A DNA stretch of 31,223 nt from JAVXTH01 sp036642795. GTDB taxonomy: Bacteria > Bacillota_I > Bacilli_A > Erysipelotrichales > Erysipelotrichaceae. Location: positions 1-31,223 of the forward strand of contig JAVXTH010000018.1 in assembly GCA_036642795.1 (NCBI GenBank), written 5' to 3'. Under the pieces are notes generated by a model that was given only the letters and a program-made list of their open reading frames with translations, made no database searches and was not told the DNA's origin. The first letter of the stretch is position 1. Every line of letters starts with the position of its first letter. A program made the position numbers and the translations under genes. Of this stretch, positions 22,461 through 30,297 are shown piece by piece.

Positions 22461-23780
22461 TTATTGTACTTCAATATCTCGATTCATTAAAAACGGCATC
22501 AAGTAGAATGGTAAATAATAAGTTCCGTTTGAATCAAGTCCAATATTTTTCAATGAAAAGCGGAAACTATATTTACTTTCATAAGTATCTACAAATTTAG
22601 TGAAACTAATCGATCGAGTATGTATTCCACCTTTCACTTCAATTGGTGTTATCTCTCCCTTATAATAAATAATAAAATCAATTTCACTGGTTGTCGTTGG
22701 TTCATAGTAGTAAGATTTATAACCTGCACTCATAAGAATTTGTGCACCAACATTTTCATATAAAGCACCTTTAGCAATATTCAAATCACCAATCATAATC
22801 TTACGAATCATTGAATCATCAAATTGTGAAACTAATAAACCTGTATCCGCCATATATATTTTAAATACATTTAATTCAGTTGCCATCTCTAAGGGAGTCA
22901 TGATACTCTTTAATCGATTTATTTTAAAAACCAATCCACTTTCCTGTAACCATCTTAAACTAGTATCATAATATCTTGCATTATAGCCTTTTTGTACCAT
23001 TTTATATTGAAACTTTTTATTCTCTTTTGCCAATTGAATTGGTAAAGAAGAAAAACACTCTTGTGCCTTTATTTTATCGCTTCCACTTCCATATTTCACA
23101 ATATCGTTCTTATAATCAGACACAATTCTTCTTTGTACCTTTAATGTTTCAACAAAAGAATTACTAGTAATATATGTCTTTACAACCTCAGGCATTCCTC
23201 CACAAATAATGTAGGATTTAAAAAATTCATTAAAACGATCATGAATCATTGTGGGTATTTCTATTTTATTATTAAAAGCATTGAAAATAATTTGAACTGA
23301 ATCGTTTCCTACTCCTAACGCTTCTAAAAACTCTGTGAAATCCATCGGAAACATCTCCCACGTTTCCACATATCCAACTGGGAATGAAGTACTACCAGCT
23401 ATTGCAACGCCAAGATTACTTCCAGAACAAACAATATCATACGGACTAGTTTCAGATAAAAATTTTAATGCTGTTAAAGCATCAGGACATGCTTGTATTT
23501 CATCAAAAAATATAAGAATATCTTTTTTCTCGTGTTGCATATTTAAATTACCTAGTTCAATATAGGTAATTATTTCATCTGGATTTCTCGTCTTCTTAAA
23601 TAAATTTTGATACTCTAAGTCTCTTTCAAAATTTATTTCTATAACAGCTTTATATTGCTTCTTAGCAAACTCACGAATTGTGTAAGTTTTACCTACCTGT
23701 CTTAATCCTTTAATAATCAAAGGCTTCTTATTTTCATTATTTTTCCAAGCAATTAGTCGATCTAACATTTTCCGATACAT
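22461..23780 (-). CDS. AAA_14/DUF4143-type ATPase
   Basis: 439 residues. Walker A GLRQVGKT (25-32), Walker B ILIFFDE (88-94) and a sensor-like SETSPYDIVCSGSN make up the AAA_14 domain. A DUF4143 part follows from about 205 with MADTGLL and ALYENVGAQ. The tail YYYEPTTTSEIDFII then PIEVKGG has the D...ExK spacing of PD-(D/E)xK nuclease folds, as in many relatives. Function of the family is unknown; copies are often scattered and variable between strains, which suggests mobility or conflict-related roles. It stands alone, with three 32-bp-spaced repeats over its promoter. Confidence 0.9.
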   Translation of the reverse strand: MYRKMLDRLIAWKNNENKKPLIIKGLRQVGKTYTIREFAKKQYKAVIEINFERDLEYQNLFKKTRNPDEIITYIELGNLNMQHEKKDILIFFDEIQACPDALTALKFLSETSPYDIVCSGSNLGVAIAGSTSFPVGYVETWEMFPMDFTEFLEALGVGNDSVQIIFNAFNNKIEIPTMIHDRFNEFFKSYIICGGMPEVVKTYITSNSFVETLKVQRRIVSDYKNDIVKYGSGSDKIKAQECFSSLPIQLAKENKKFQYKMVQKGYNARYYDTSLRWLQESGLVFKINRLKSIMTPLEMATELNVFKIYMADTGLLVSQFDDSMIRKIMIGDLNIAKGALYENVGAQILMSAGYKSYYYEPTTTSEIDFIIYYKGEITPIEVKGGIHTRSISFTKFVDTYESKYSFRFSLKNIGLDSNGTYYLPFYLMPFLMNRDIEVQ

Positions 23781-23801
23781 ATTATCACTATCCTTTTCTA
23801 T

Positions 23802-23831
23802 ATTATAGCACTTTTATAGAAAAATATGCAA
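23802..23831 (-). promoter_or_regulatory. Promoter of the DUF4143 ATPase gene
   Basis: On the minus strand TTGCAT (23826-23831), an 18-base spacer ending TGC, and TATAAT (23802-23807), that is, an extended -10. The -35 lies inside the nearest copy of the 32-bp-spaced repeats, so a repeat-binding protein would control it directly. Confidence 0.65.
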
Positions 23832-23910
23832 TTTTACCTTTTTTAGTATCGAAAAATATGCATTTATACCGTTTTTAACGCGTTAAAATATGCATATACT
23901 GTTTTTAGTC
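23821..23910. repeat. Three direct repeats at 32-bp spacing
   Basis: AAAATATGCA begins at 23821 and 23853, and AAAATATGCAT at 23885, exactly 32 bases apart. After each core come TTTTA/TTATAC/ATACTG-like bases and a T-run ending TTTTTA. About 22 of 32 bases look alike between copies by eye. Spacing of nearly three helical turns puts the copies on one face of the DNA. The rest of the gap 23781-23982 holds the promoter and the next operon's terminator. Confidence 0.75.
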
Positions 23911-23922
23911 TTATTTAATCAT

Positions 23923-23955
23923 AAAAAAAGTAAGACTGCTCAACCAATCTTACTT
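23923..23955 (-). terminator. Intrinsic terminator of the PTS operon
   Basis: On the minus strand a stem AAGTAAGA/TCTTACTT with a 12-base loop, followed by seven T, 28 bases after the IID stop codon. Confidence 0.85.
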
Positions 23956-23982
23956 ATAAATCAAGTGTTAAAGAGCTTACTT

Positions 23983-24822
23983 TTAACCTAACCAGCCAAG
24001 GTATACACCTAAACAGCTTAATACAATAATACCAACTAATATTCTTGTTGTTTTAATATTCTTACCAAGCAAGTAATACATACCACCAAAAGTTAATAAT
24101 GGTAAGAATGCTGGCATAATTTGATCAATATATGTTTGGATTGGTTCTGCTGCACCATGAACACCAATTTTGAATGGGATGGTGAAGTTGACTTGTGTCG
24201 CTACCATTGCACCAATTGCCATTAAACCAACAATTGATACGGCTTTTGTTAATTTTTCAATGACACCAGATGCTGACATATCAGAGAAGAATTTAACACC
24301 ATATTGAAATCCATATTTTAAACCAAAGTAACGAGCTAAGAAACCTGGAACATTGATAATTAATAAGAAAGCAATTGGTCCAACAATACTGCCTTCTTTC
24401 GCAAAGGAAACACCAATACCAACGGCAATCGTAAGCAGTGTTCCCCAGAAGAATGAATCCCCAAGGCCTGCCATTGGACCCATTAGAGAAGTCTTAACGG
24501 CACTGATTGATTTCGCATCGAAGTTAGGATTCTTTGCATTCTCTTCTTCCATTGCACCCGTAATTCCTACTAATAAAGATACAATATGTGGAGTACATGA
24601 CATAAATTCCATATGACGAGTTAAGGCAGCTGCCATATCTTCTTTTTCTGTATAAACACGTTTTAAAATAGGAATCATCATATAACAATAAGCAAGATGT
24701 TGCATACGCTCATAGTTCCAAGGACTATCTAACGTACATGATCTTGTGAAACATTGCCAGAAATCACGTTTTGTGATTTTACTCTCTGGAGAAATTGTGT
24801 TTTTATTAGAATTCGTTGTCAT
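23983..24822 (-). CDS. PTS mannose/fructose/sorbose family IID component
   Basis: 279 residues. The N-terminal part (ITKRDFWQCFTRSCTLDSPWNYERMQ) and MGPMAGLGDSFFWGTLL are diagnostic of EIID. About four membrane-embedded helices in the second half. With IIC it forms the sugar channel. It overlaps the IIC gene by 17 bases, with GAGGT as ribosome site, and is the last gene before the terminator at 23923. Confidence 0.95.
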   Translation of the reverse strand: MTTNSNKNTISPESKITKRDFWQCFTRSCTLDSPWNYERMQHLAYCYMMIPILKRVYTEKEDMAAALTRHMEFMSCTPHIVSLLVGITGAMEEENAKNPNFDAKSISAVKTSLMGPMAGLGDSFFWGTLLTIAVGIGVSFAKEGSIVGPIAFLLIINVPGFLARYFGLKYGFQYGVKFFSDMSASGVIEKLTKAVSIVGLMAIGAMVATQVNFTIPFKIGVHGAAEPIQTYIDQIMPAFLPLLTFGGMYYLLGKNIKTTRILVGIIVLSCLGVYLGWLG

Positions 24823-25588
24823 CTTCTGCTACCTCCATACTTACATCACTATCTTTTTTTGACCAATAATATACTACCAAAGCAATAACTAAACCAAATA
24901 ATGCTACACCTAATACAGAAATCTGCATATAAGCGGCTAATAAGAAACCAGCTAATAAGAATGGTGACATTTCTTTAGTAACAATCATGCGTGCTAACAT
25001 TGCAAATCCAATGGCAGGAATAAGACCTGCTGCCACATCCATACCAGTAATAATAAATTGTGGAATAACTGCTAATACATCTTTAATCATTGGAATTCCT
25101 AGATAGAAAGATACTCCAACAATTAATGCCAACACTACTTTATTTCCAATACTTGCAATACGTGCTACCCATTCAACTTTTTTATAATCACCTTGTGCAG
25201 CATATTTATCCGCAATATGTCCTGCCCATGTTAATACAAAAGTCATTTGTAAGTTATCAATTAAAAGAATCAGGGTTGCTACCGGTACAGCCAACGCAAC
25301 CGATGCGGCAATTGGTTGTTTTGAGATAATAACGAAAGCTGTTCCAATAATTGATCCTGATGTCATATCCGGAGGATTACTAGCACCAATTGGTACTGCT
25401 CCTAAGAATACTAATTCAAGTGTTGCTCCAACCATAATACCAGTTTTTAAATCCCCTAATACAAGTCCGACTAACGTTGATGCGATAAGTGGACGATTCC
25501 ACATTGTTGACCCCATGTAAGAGTGCATATAACAGAAAAATGCAACAAGTGTAATCAACAATGCCTGTAAAAATAAATTGTTTTCCAT
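24806..25588 (-). CDS. PTS mannose/fructose/sorbose family IIC component
   Basis: 260 residues, about eight membrane helices. RPLIASTLVGLVLGDLKTGIMVGATLEL-type start (quoted in part: NRPLIASTLVGLVLGD) and LGAVPIGASNPPDMTSGS are typical of EIIC in this family, which makes up the substrate channel. The acidic tail EVAEDDNEF overlaps the IID start. It follows IIB after a 16-base gap. Confidence 0.95.
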   Translation of the reverse strand: MENNLFLQALLITLVAFFCYMHSYMGSTMWNRPLIASTLVGLVLGDLKTGIMVGATLELVFLGAVPIGASNPPDMTSGSIIGTAFVIISKQPIAASVALAVPVATLILLIDNLQMTFVLTWAGHIADKYAAQGDYKKVEWVARIASIGNKVVLALIVGVSFYLGIPMIKDVLAVIPQFIITGMDVAAGLIPAIGFAMLARMIVTKEMSPFLLAGFLLAAYMQISVLGVALFGLVIALVVYYWSKKDSDVSMEVAEDDNEF

Positions 25589-25604
25589 AAGTTTTCCCTC
25601 TTTC

Positions 25605-26075
25605 TTAAATTAAATTCATTAAATTTTGACGATTGTCATTTGGTACTAGACGAACTTCTAATTCAATCCCTTTTTCATTTAATTCCTTTAGTAATTCAAT
25701 ATCTCGATCACTAACATAGACTGCTTTGGAAATCTGATGACGATCTTCCTCTGACTTCATTCCACCAATATTAATGCTTGTTATCACACTAGTGTGGGTA
25801 GCTAAATAATGAACATCTTGAACGCTTTCGCAAAGAATAAATAATTTATATTTATCGGTTACGCCGCTGTTGAGAGCAGTAATTGCATCATCCATACTTT
25901 TCATTACTAGCTTAACTCCACTTGGTTTTGCCATTCGCATCGCTGCCATTTTTAATTCATCTTTCATAAGATTGTCACTGGCAATCAAAATGCAGTCTGC
26001 TTCTAAAAACTTTGTCCAAGAAAATGCTACTTGTCCATGTACCAATCGATGATCAATACGAACTAATTTAATCAT
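25605..26075 (-). CDS. PTS mannose/fructose/sorbose family IIB component
   Basis: 156 residues. VRIDHRLVHGQVAFSW contains the phospho-acceptor H13. The rest follows the EIIB fold, with SDNLMKDELKMAAMRMAKPSG as the family block. It takes phosphate from IIA and gives it to the sugar entering through IIC/IID. Substrate cannot be read; the LevR context suggests a hexose, a hexosamine or an Amadori-type sugar. It lies two bases after the BtpA-like gene. Confidence 0.95.
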   Translation of the reverse strand: MIKLVRIDHRLVHGQVAFSWTKFLEADCILIASDNLMKDELKMAAMRMAKPSGVKLVMKSMDDAITALNSGVTDKYKLFILCESVQDVHYLATHTSVITSINIGGMKSEEDRHQISKAVYVSDRDIELLKELNEKGIELEVRLVPNDNRQNLMNLI

Positions 26076-26077
26076 AA

Positions 26078-26821
26078 TTACACCCCTTTCATTCGTATCT
26101 CGTTTACTTTATCCATCATCGCTTTCACATGCGATGCATCGACATCTCCACTATCTTTATAAGTATCTTTGAAATAACTGCCAACGATAGCCGCATCTCC
26201 AATTGCAAATTGTTTCTCACAATTATCAGGTGTCATACCCGCTCCAATCACAAGTGGGAAATCACCAAGGATGGTGCGGAAGTTTTGAATCTTCTCCATT
26301 GAAGTTTCTTCTCCAGTAGCGTTTTGAGTAACAACAATCGCATCACAGTTTTTCATACCTATCGCTAAATCTTCTTCTAAAGGTCTTTCTGATAAATACG
26401 GTTGATATTTAAAACGTACACCACCTAGTACATAACCATCATAATCTTTACGATTCATTTCCATAAATGCCGCAAATCCTGCTTCATCTCTTTGTTTTAA
26501 ATGACCAGCTACTGAATCTAATTGAACAAAACTTGCTTTATATGTTTTAGCTAAGTAGAAACCCATTGGATCTACATTCAAACAATTCACACCATAGATA
26601 ATGCCTAAGTCTGCTTTCATTAAATAATCTAAAACTAGTTTCATATGATCGTATGTACCATAATAATTCTCAACAATAATCGCATCGACATTACCTTGAC
26701 GATAAATTTCAATTTCCTTTTTTGCTCGTTCAAATATCTCTTCTTCACTATCACCTTTTAAGTGAATCATCGCAAAGATTGGTTTCTTGTTTTCAAATAA
26801 TTCTAAAAATTTCTTTTTCAT
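26078..26821 (-). CDS. BtpA/SgcQ-family TIM-barrel protein within the PTS operon
   Basis: 247 residues. KPIFAMIHLKGDSEEE, DAIIVENYYGTYD, GVNCLNVDP, FVQLDSVAGH, VVTQNATGEET, PLVIGAGMTPDN and AAIVGSYFKDTYKDSGDVD follow strand by strand a TIM barrel of the BtpA family (BtpA of cyanobacteria; SgcQ in the E. coli sgc PTS cluster). Cytoplasmic. It sits between IIA and IIB, tightly packed, so it probably acts on the imported sugar phosphate, perhaps as a lyase or isomerase; no activity is established. The placement argues against a membrane-biogenesis role here. Confidence 0.8.
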   Translation of the reverse strand: MKKKFLELFENKKPIFAMIHLKGDSEEEIFERAKKEIEIYRQGNVDAIIVENYYGTYDHMKLVLDYLMKADLGIIYGVNCLNVDPMGFYLAKTYKASFVQLDSVAGHLKQRDEAGFAAFMEMNRKDYDGYVLGGVRFKYQPYLSERPLEEDLAIGMKNCDAIVVTQNATGEETSMEKIQNFRTILGDFPLVIGAGMTPDNCEKQFAIGDAAIVGSYFKDTYKDSGDVDASHVKAMMDKVNEIRMKGV

Positions 26822-26832
26822 AATATTCCCTT

Positions 26833-27246
26833 CTAGAAATCTTCTTGGATTTCACTCTCATAGTTTAATTGAATACAATTAATTGCTGCTCTTGCATCCT
26901 TAATAATTTTCATAATATCTTGGTAAGTAATATCGTCTTTAAGAGCGAATAATAATTCCATTACTAACGCCATATTCATACCGGATATTACAAACACTTG
27001 TTCGATTTGAGTTAATTGCATTAATGCCGTATGAACACTGCCACCTAATATATCGGTGACAAAAATATGTGTTTCCTTTGTTCTTTCTATTTCTTCACGT
27101 TTCTTTTTCGCATAATCTTCAGGGTTTTCACCAGCTATCAAGCTATATATTTCTAAATTATTCGTAAGATCACCAATAATCATCTTTAAACTATCTGCCA
27201 TCCCTAACGATAAACCACCATGTGTTGCTAGAACCAATTTTGCCAT
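26833..27246 (-). CDS. PTS mannose-type IIA component
   Basis: 137 residues from the ATG at 27246, with GGGAGTG six bases upstream; the frame runs open to 27285 but that would include the sigma-54 promoter. KLVLATHGGLSLG has the phospho-acceptor H9, and ETHIFVTDILGGSVHTAL is the second family block. It receives phosphate from HPr and passes it to IIB. First gene of the operon IIA-BtpA-like-IIB-IIC-IID. Confidence 0.94.
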   Translation of the reverse strand: MAKLVLATHGGLSLGMADSLKMIIGDLTNNLEIYSLIAGENPEDYAKKKREEIERTKETHIFVTDILGGSVHTALMQLTQIEQVFVISGMNMALVMELLFALKDDITYQDIMKIIKDARAAINCIQLNYESEIQEDF

Positions 27247-27272
27247 ACGTTTCACTCCCTTCACTTTACTAT

Positions 27273-27290
27273 AAGCAAATACCATGCCAA
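27273..27290 (-). promoter_or_regulatory. Sigma-54 (-24/-12) promoter of the PTS operon
   Basis: The minus strand reads TTGGCATGGTATTTGCTT, matching TTGGCACR-N4-TTGCT apart from one base. It lies 27-44 bases before the IIA start and directly after the levR-like gene's terminator, exactly where a LevR-dependent promoter is expected. Confidence 0.92.
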
Positions 27291-27292
27291 CA

Positions 27293-27322
27293 TAAAAAAA
27301 GCCCCATTTCAGTAGGGCTTTT
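27293..27322 (-). terminator. Intrinsic terminator of the levR-like gene
   Basis: On the minus strand a 7-bp stem AAAGCCC/GGGCTTT (10-base loop) ending in seven T. It insulates the PTS operon from read-through, so that the sigma-54 promoter alone decides. Confidence 0.88.
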
Positions 27323-27340
27323 CATTTAACAATTCAATTA

Positions 27341-27371
27341 AGCGACTCTAGCAAGATAATTAGCGACGCTA
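27341..27371. promoter_or_regulatory. Candidate upstream activator sequence for the LevR-like protein
   Basis: Two near-identical 10-mers, AGCGACTCTA (27341) and AGCGACGCTA (27362), are 21 bases apart, two helical turns. They lie about 80-100 bases upstream of the predicted sigma-54 start, the usual distance for an activator site. The second copy overlaps the levR stop codon. Confidence 0.5.
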
Positions 27372-30140
27372 TAATGAGTTCTCATCTTCTTTTTCTTTAT
27401 TTCCTTTTTCACTTGCATCATTTTCTACATAATCGTAGATAAAGCCAATTTCAGGTGGCATCACTTCAATCATATAATAATGTTCAATCGGTGAGAATGC
27501 TGCTTTTACGCATTGAATAAAATGTTCTTGTTGCTTCACAAAATCATTAATATTAGGATATTGATCAATATCTTGATGCATTACCAATCGCTCAATTAAG
27601 CAACATACATGAACGTATAACCCAACACAGGTATTATTAGAAAACGAAGTTTGTAATCGTTGTTGCAAGTCTTCAATAGCACTAGAAACTTGTTCTAATA
27701 GCTTCGTTGGATTTAAAATAGTTAAAGAATTCATAATATTAGTTAATGAGAAATTCTTTAAAATATTCGTTTTAAATATTTTCATATCATCAATGCTTAA
27801 GTAATCTTTAAAATAATGATGTAATTTATCTAGTGAAACATTAATAATTAAATCTTCAATTGGAATAAACGGTACATCATCCAAATTAGGATTCAAGGTA
27901 CCTACGATACAAATTACTTCATATTGTTCAAAGAAAGTTGAATTCAATTGTTTTTCAATTAATTCATTATAATCATACGTTAATATCTTAACAACTAATG
28001 ATTTAGGAATACTTTCTTCTAGTATCTTCTTTAAACGATCTGCTGTTCCAAGTCCACTCGCACAAGAACACAAGATAACGGGATCTTTATGATGGTAGTG
28101 AATAATATGATGGGTTGGTAAAGCCGCTTGATCGACTTTCTTAAAGATGGTTTCGAGTGATTCACCTTGACGAATACCATTTCCTACTTCCAATGCCATT
28201 TTGATTGTTACATTATTAATAATTCCAATGTTGGCATGGGCAGATGATGAAATACCTTTATGGATATCTTCTAAAGAACCCATATCGACTAATAAAACAA
28301 TTTCATCGTAACTACCAATTTTATTTAAGTAATCATTTAACTGTTCAACAATTTCTTCATTACTAACTTGTAAAGGCATATCAATGGCATCAAAGATATA
28401 TTGTTCTAATAAACGATTGGTCGCATCACTAATGCTACTAGCTGTCGAATAACCATGAGTTAAGATTATTCCAATTCGTTTATTACAATCCATAATACGA
28501 TTGAATTTCTTTAAATATAGAGTTAGAACACTAATTGCCATTTCATCTAGTTCAATATCCGCATTCGCATGAATGCTCTGTGCTATTTCTTGAGCAATTA
28601 AGAATTCTCGATGAATCCGTTCGTTAACATTTTTATATAAATTCGTTATTTCAATTTGATGCTTATCAAAATAATTACGAAGTTCAAAATTATAACGCGT
28701 ATAATCATGAATATAAGTAGCAAAAGTTAATAAATCATTGTTGCTAATTTTTAAACCATAACGATTACTAATAATATCAAAGATATTTGATAGCATACTT
28801 TGAACATATAAGAATCCAGAGCTTTGTTTTGTGTTCTTTTGATAGATTGTATGATCATTATATTCATTTAGATATTGAAAGCTTTTATCTAAGAAATCCG
28901 CAAAGCTTGTTTTTAATTGAATCAATTCTTCATTCACTTCTAATATTTGATTATTTAAATGCACCTGTGCTCGATCATGATTGATGTATTTACGTAAATC
29001 ATCTAATGGAATCATTGCGACTTGATTATCAACTATTTTCTGTTTCGCCAGTTCATTTAACTCAATTAAATTGGCAGGTAAATGATAGGCATGAATTTGT
29101 AATGTATTACCACTTGGATCACAGTTATAGTAAGCATTAACACAACTAGCTTGAATACAGTTTTTTAAGTCTCCAATATTTCCTGGGAAAACTGTGGAAA
29201 CAAGGGCATTGTAAACAATATTACTAAATTGAATTTTTTTATTTAATCGTTTCTCTTCTTTTTTAAATAAATGATAAATCAATTGAATTCGTTCATGAAC
29301 TCCACGTTCTTGTAAGGAAGGCAAGGTAATCATCATTGGAATTCTTCTTAATAATGTTTTTAATAATACTTTTTGAGGATTCTCCGTTGTGGCAAATAAT
29401 AAACGAACATGAGAATGGATCCATTTTTCATTGTCACCCATTCGATGATAGATACCTTTATCCATAAATAAGAATAATTTCTCTTGGCATTCTGCTTTTA
29501 AGGCATGGACTTCATCTAAGAAAAGAATGCCACCTTCGGCGACTTTAAGTAAACCCGGATTATCTTTATCAGCACCCGTAAAAGCACCTTTTTTATAACC
29601 AAATAAATTAGCGGTTAATAATTCTGGATTATTCGCAAATTCACTACAGTTTAAGATTAAGAACTGTTTATCCTTTTCAATCAAGTTTTGATGAATACAG
29701 TAATCATACATAGTTTGAGCAATCATACTTTTACCGGTACCGGTTGGTCCATATAATAACATTGGTAAGCCTTCAGGAGGATAAGATATCGTTGCTCGAC
29801 ATTGATTAATAACCGTACTTAAAGATTCATCGTAACCGATTAAGTTCTCAAAGTCTTTATTCTTTTCATTTTCAATTAAGTCTTGAAAAGCTGATAATGA
29901 AATATATTCAGATTCATCTAAAATACATGAATAATGTTCTTCAATTAAATGTTTATCAAAAAAGATAACTGGTCTTGTATTTATTTTAATTAAAATACCG
30001 GCATTAAAATATTCATTTAAATACTGAGAAATAATATTTCTACTTGCATTTAATTCTTTACTAATTGCAACCGCATTTGCTTTTGAATCATCCATTAAAA
30101 GCGTTGCATCTTGAATCATATTTAATACTATTTCTTTCAT
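27369..30140 (-). CDS. levR: LevR/ManR-type sigma-54-dependent PTS transcriptional activator
   Basis: 923 residues from the ATG at 30140 (GAGGTG seven bases upstream). Order: N-terminal winged helix (about 1-60); AAA+ domain with Walker A GPTGTGKS (131-138), sigma-54 contact loop GAFTGA (185-190) and Walker B GGILFLDE (203-210); first PRD; an EIIA-like domain (IILTHGYSTASS, His); an EIIB-like domain with CASGLGTA; and a C-terminal PRD (YVHVCCLIERL). In LevR-type proteins, phosphorylation by HPr stimulates and by EIIB inhibits, so the operon is induced when sugar is transported. It drives the -24/-12 promoter at 27273-27290. The gene has its own sigma-A promoter. Confidence 0.95.
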   Translation of the reverse strand: MKEIVLNMIQDATLLMDDSKANAVAISKELNASRNIISQYLNEYFNAGILIKINTRPVIFFDKHLIEEHYSCILDESEYISLSAFQDLIENEKNKDFENLIGYDESLSTVINQCRATISYPPEGLPMLLYGPTGTGKSMIAQTMYDYCIHQNLIEKDKQFLILNCSEFANNPELLTANLFGYKKGAFTGADKDNPGLLKVAEGGILFLDEVHALKAECQEKLFLFMDKGIYHRMGDNEKWIHSHVRLLFATTENPQKVLLKTLLRRIPMMITLPSLQERGVHERIQLIYHLFKKEEKRLNKKIQFSNIVYNALVSTVFPGNIGDLKNCIQASCVNAYYNCDPSGNTLQIHAYHLPANLIELNELAKQKIVDNQVAMIPLDDLRKYINHDRAQVHLNNQILEVNEELIQLKTSFADFLDKSFQYLNEYNDHTIYQKNTKQSSGFLYVQSMLSNIFDIISNRYGLKISNNDLLTFATYIHDYTRYNFELRNYFDKHQIEITNLYKNVNERIHREFLIAQEIAQSIHANADIELDEMAISVLTLYLKKFNRIMDCNKRIGIILTHGYSTASSISDATNRLLEQYIFDAIDMPLQVSNEEIVEQLNDYLNKIGSYDEIVLLVDMGSLEDIHKGISSSAHANIGIINNVTIKMALEVGNGIRQGESLETIFKKVDQAALPTHHIIHYHHKDPVILCSCASGLGTADRLKKILEESIPKSLVVKILTYDYNELIEKQLNSTFFEQYEVICIVGTLNPNLDDVPFIPIEDLIINVSLDKLHHYFKDYLSIDDMKIFKTNILKNFSLTNIMNSLTILNPTKLLEQVSSAIEDLQQRLQTSFSNNTCVGLYVHVCCLIERLVMHQDIDQYPNINDFVKQQEHFIQCVKAAFSPIEHYYMIEVMPPEIGFIYDYVENDASEKGNKEKEDENSL

Positions 30141-30163
30141 ATGAGAACACCTCGATTGATACA

Positions 30164-30193
30164 ACTATATAGGGATAAGGAAGATAATGTCAA
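30164..30193 (-). promoter_or_regulatory. Sigma-A promoter of the levR-like gene
   Basis: On the minus strand TTGACA (30188-30193), 18 bases, TATAGT (30164-30169), about 24 bases before the ATG. Confidence 0.8.
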
Positions 30194-30222
30194 GTTAGAA
30201 GGAATAATTTCCAAGAAAAGCA

Positions 30223-30255
30223 GAAAGTAGAGTTTAAGCTACAATAGATACTTTC
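30223..30255 (-). terminator. Possible weak terminator after the HipA/CtkA-like gene
   Basis: A 7-bp stem GAAAGTA/TACTTTC with a 19-base loop, followed on the minus strand by CTGCTTTTC. The T-run is poor, so termination may be weak. Nothing else is seen in 30194-30297. Confidence 0.35.
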
Positions 30256-30297
30256 CATTTTGTTTAACAGAATATTGTGTACATATATTAAAGCATT

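Noticed and set aside
22370..22474. N-terminal extension of UppP
   Set aside because: The extra 35 residues are poor match for the family, overlap the ATPase gene end, and GGAGG stands before the internal ATG at 22369.
23821..23910. Three regularly spaced repeats as a short CRISPR array
   Set aside because: The repeats are degenerate, the conserved core is about 10-22 bases with almost no spacer between units, they overlap a promoter, and no cas gene is present.
26078..26821. Photosystem or membrane-biogenesis role from the BtpA name
   Set aside because: The gene is embedded in a sugar PTS operon of a non-photosynthetic anaerobe, which fits an SgcQ-like metabolic role better.
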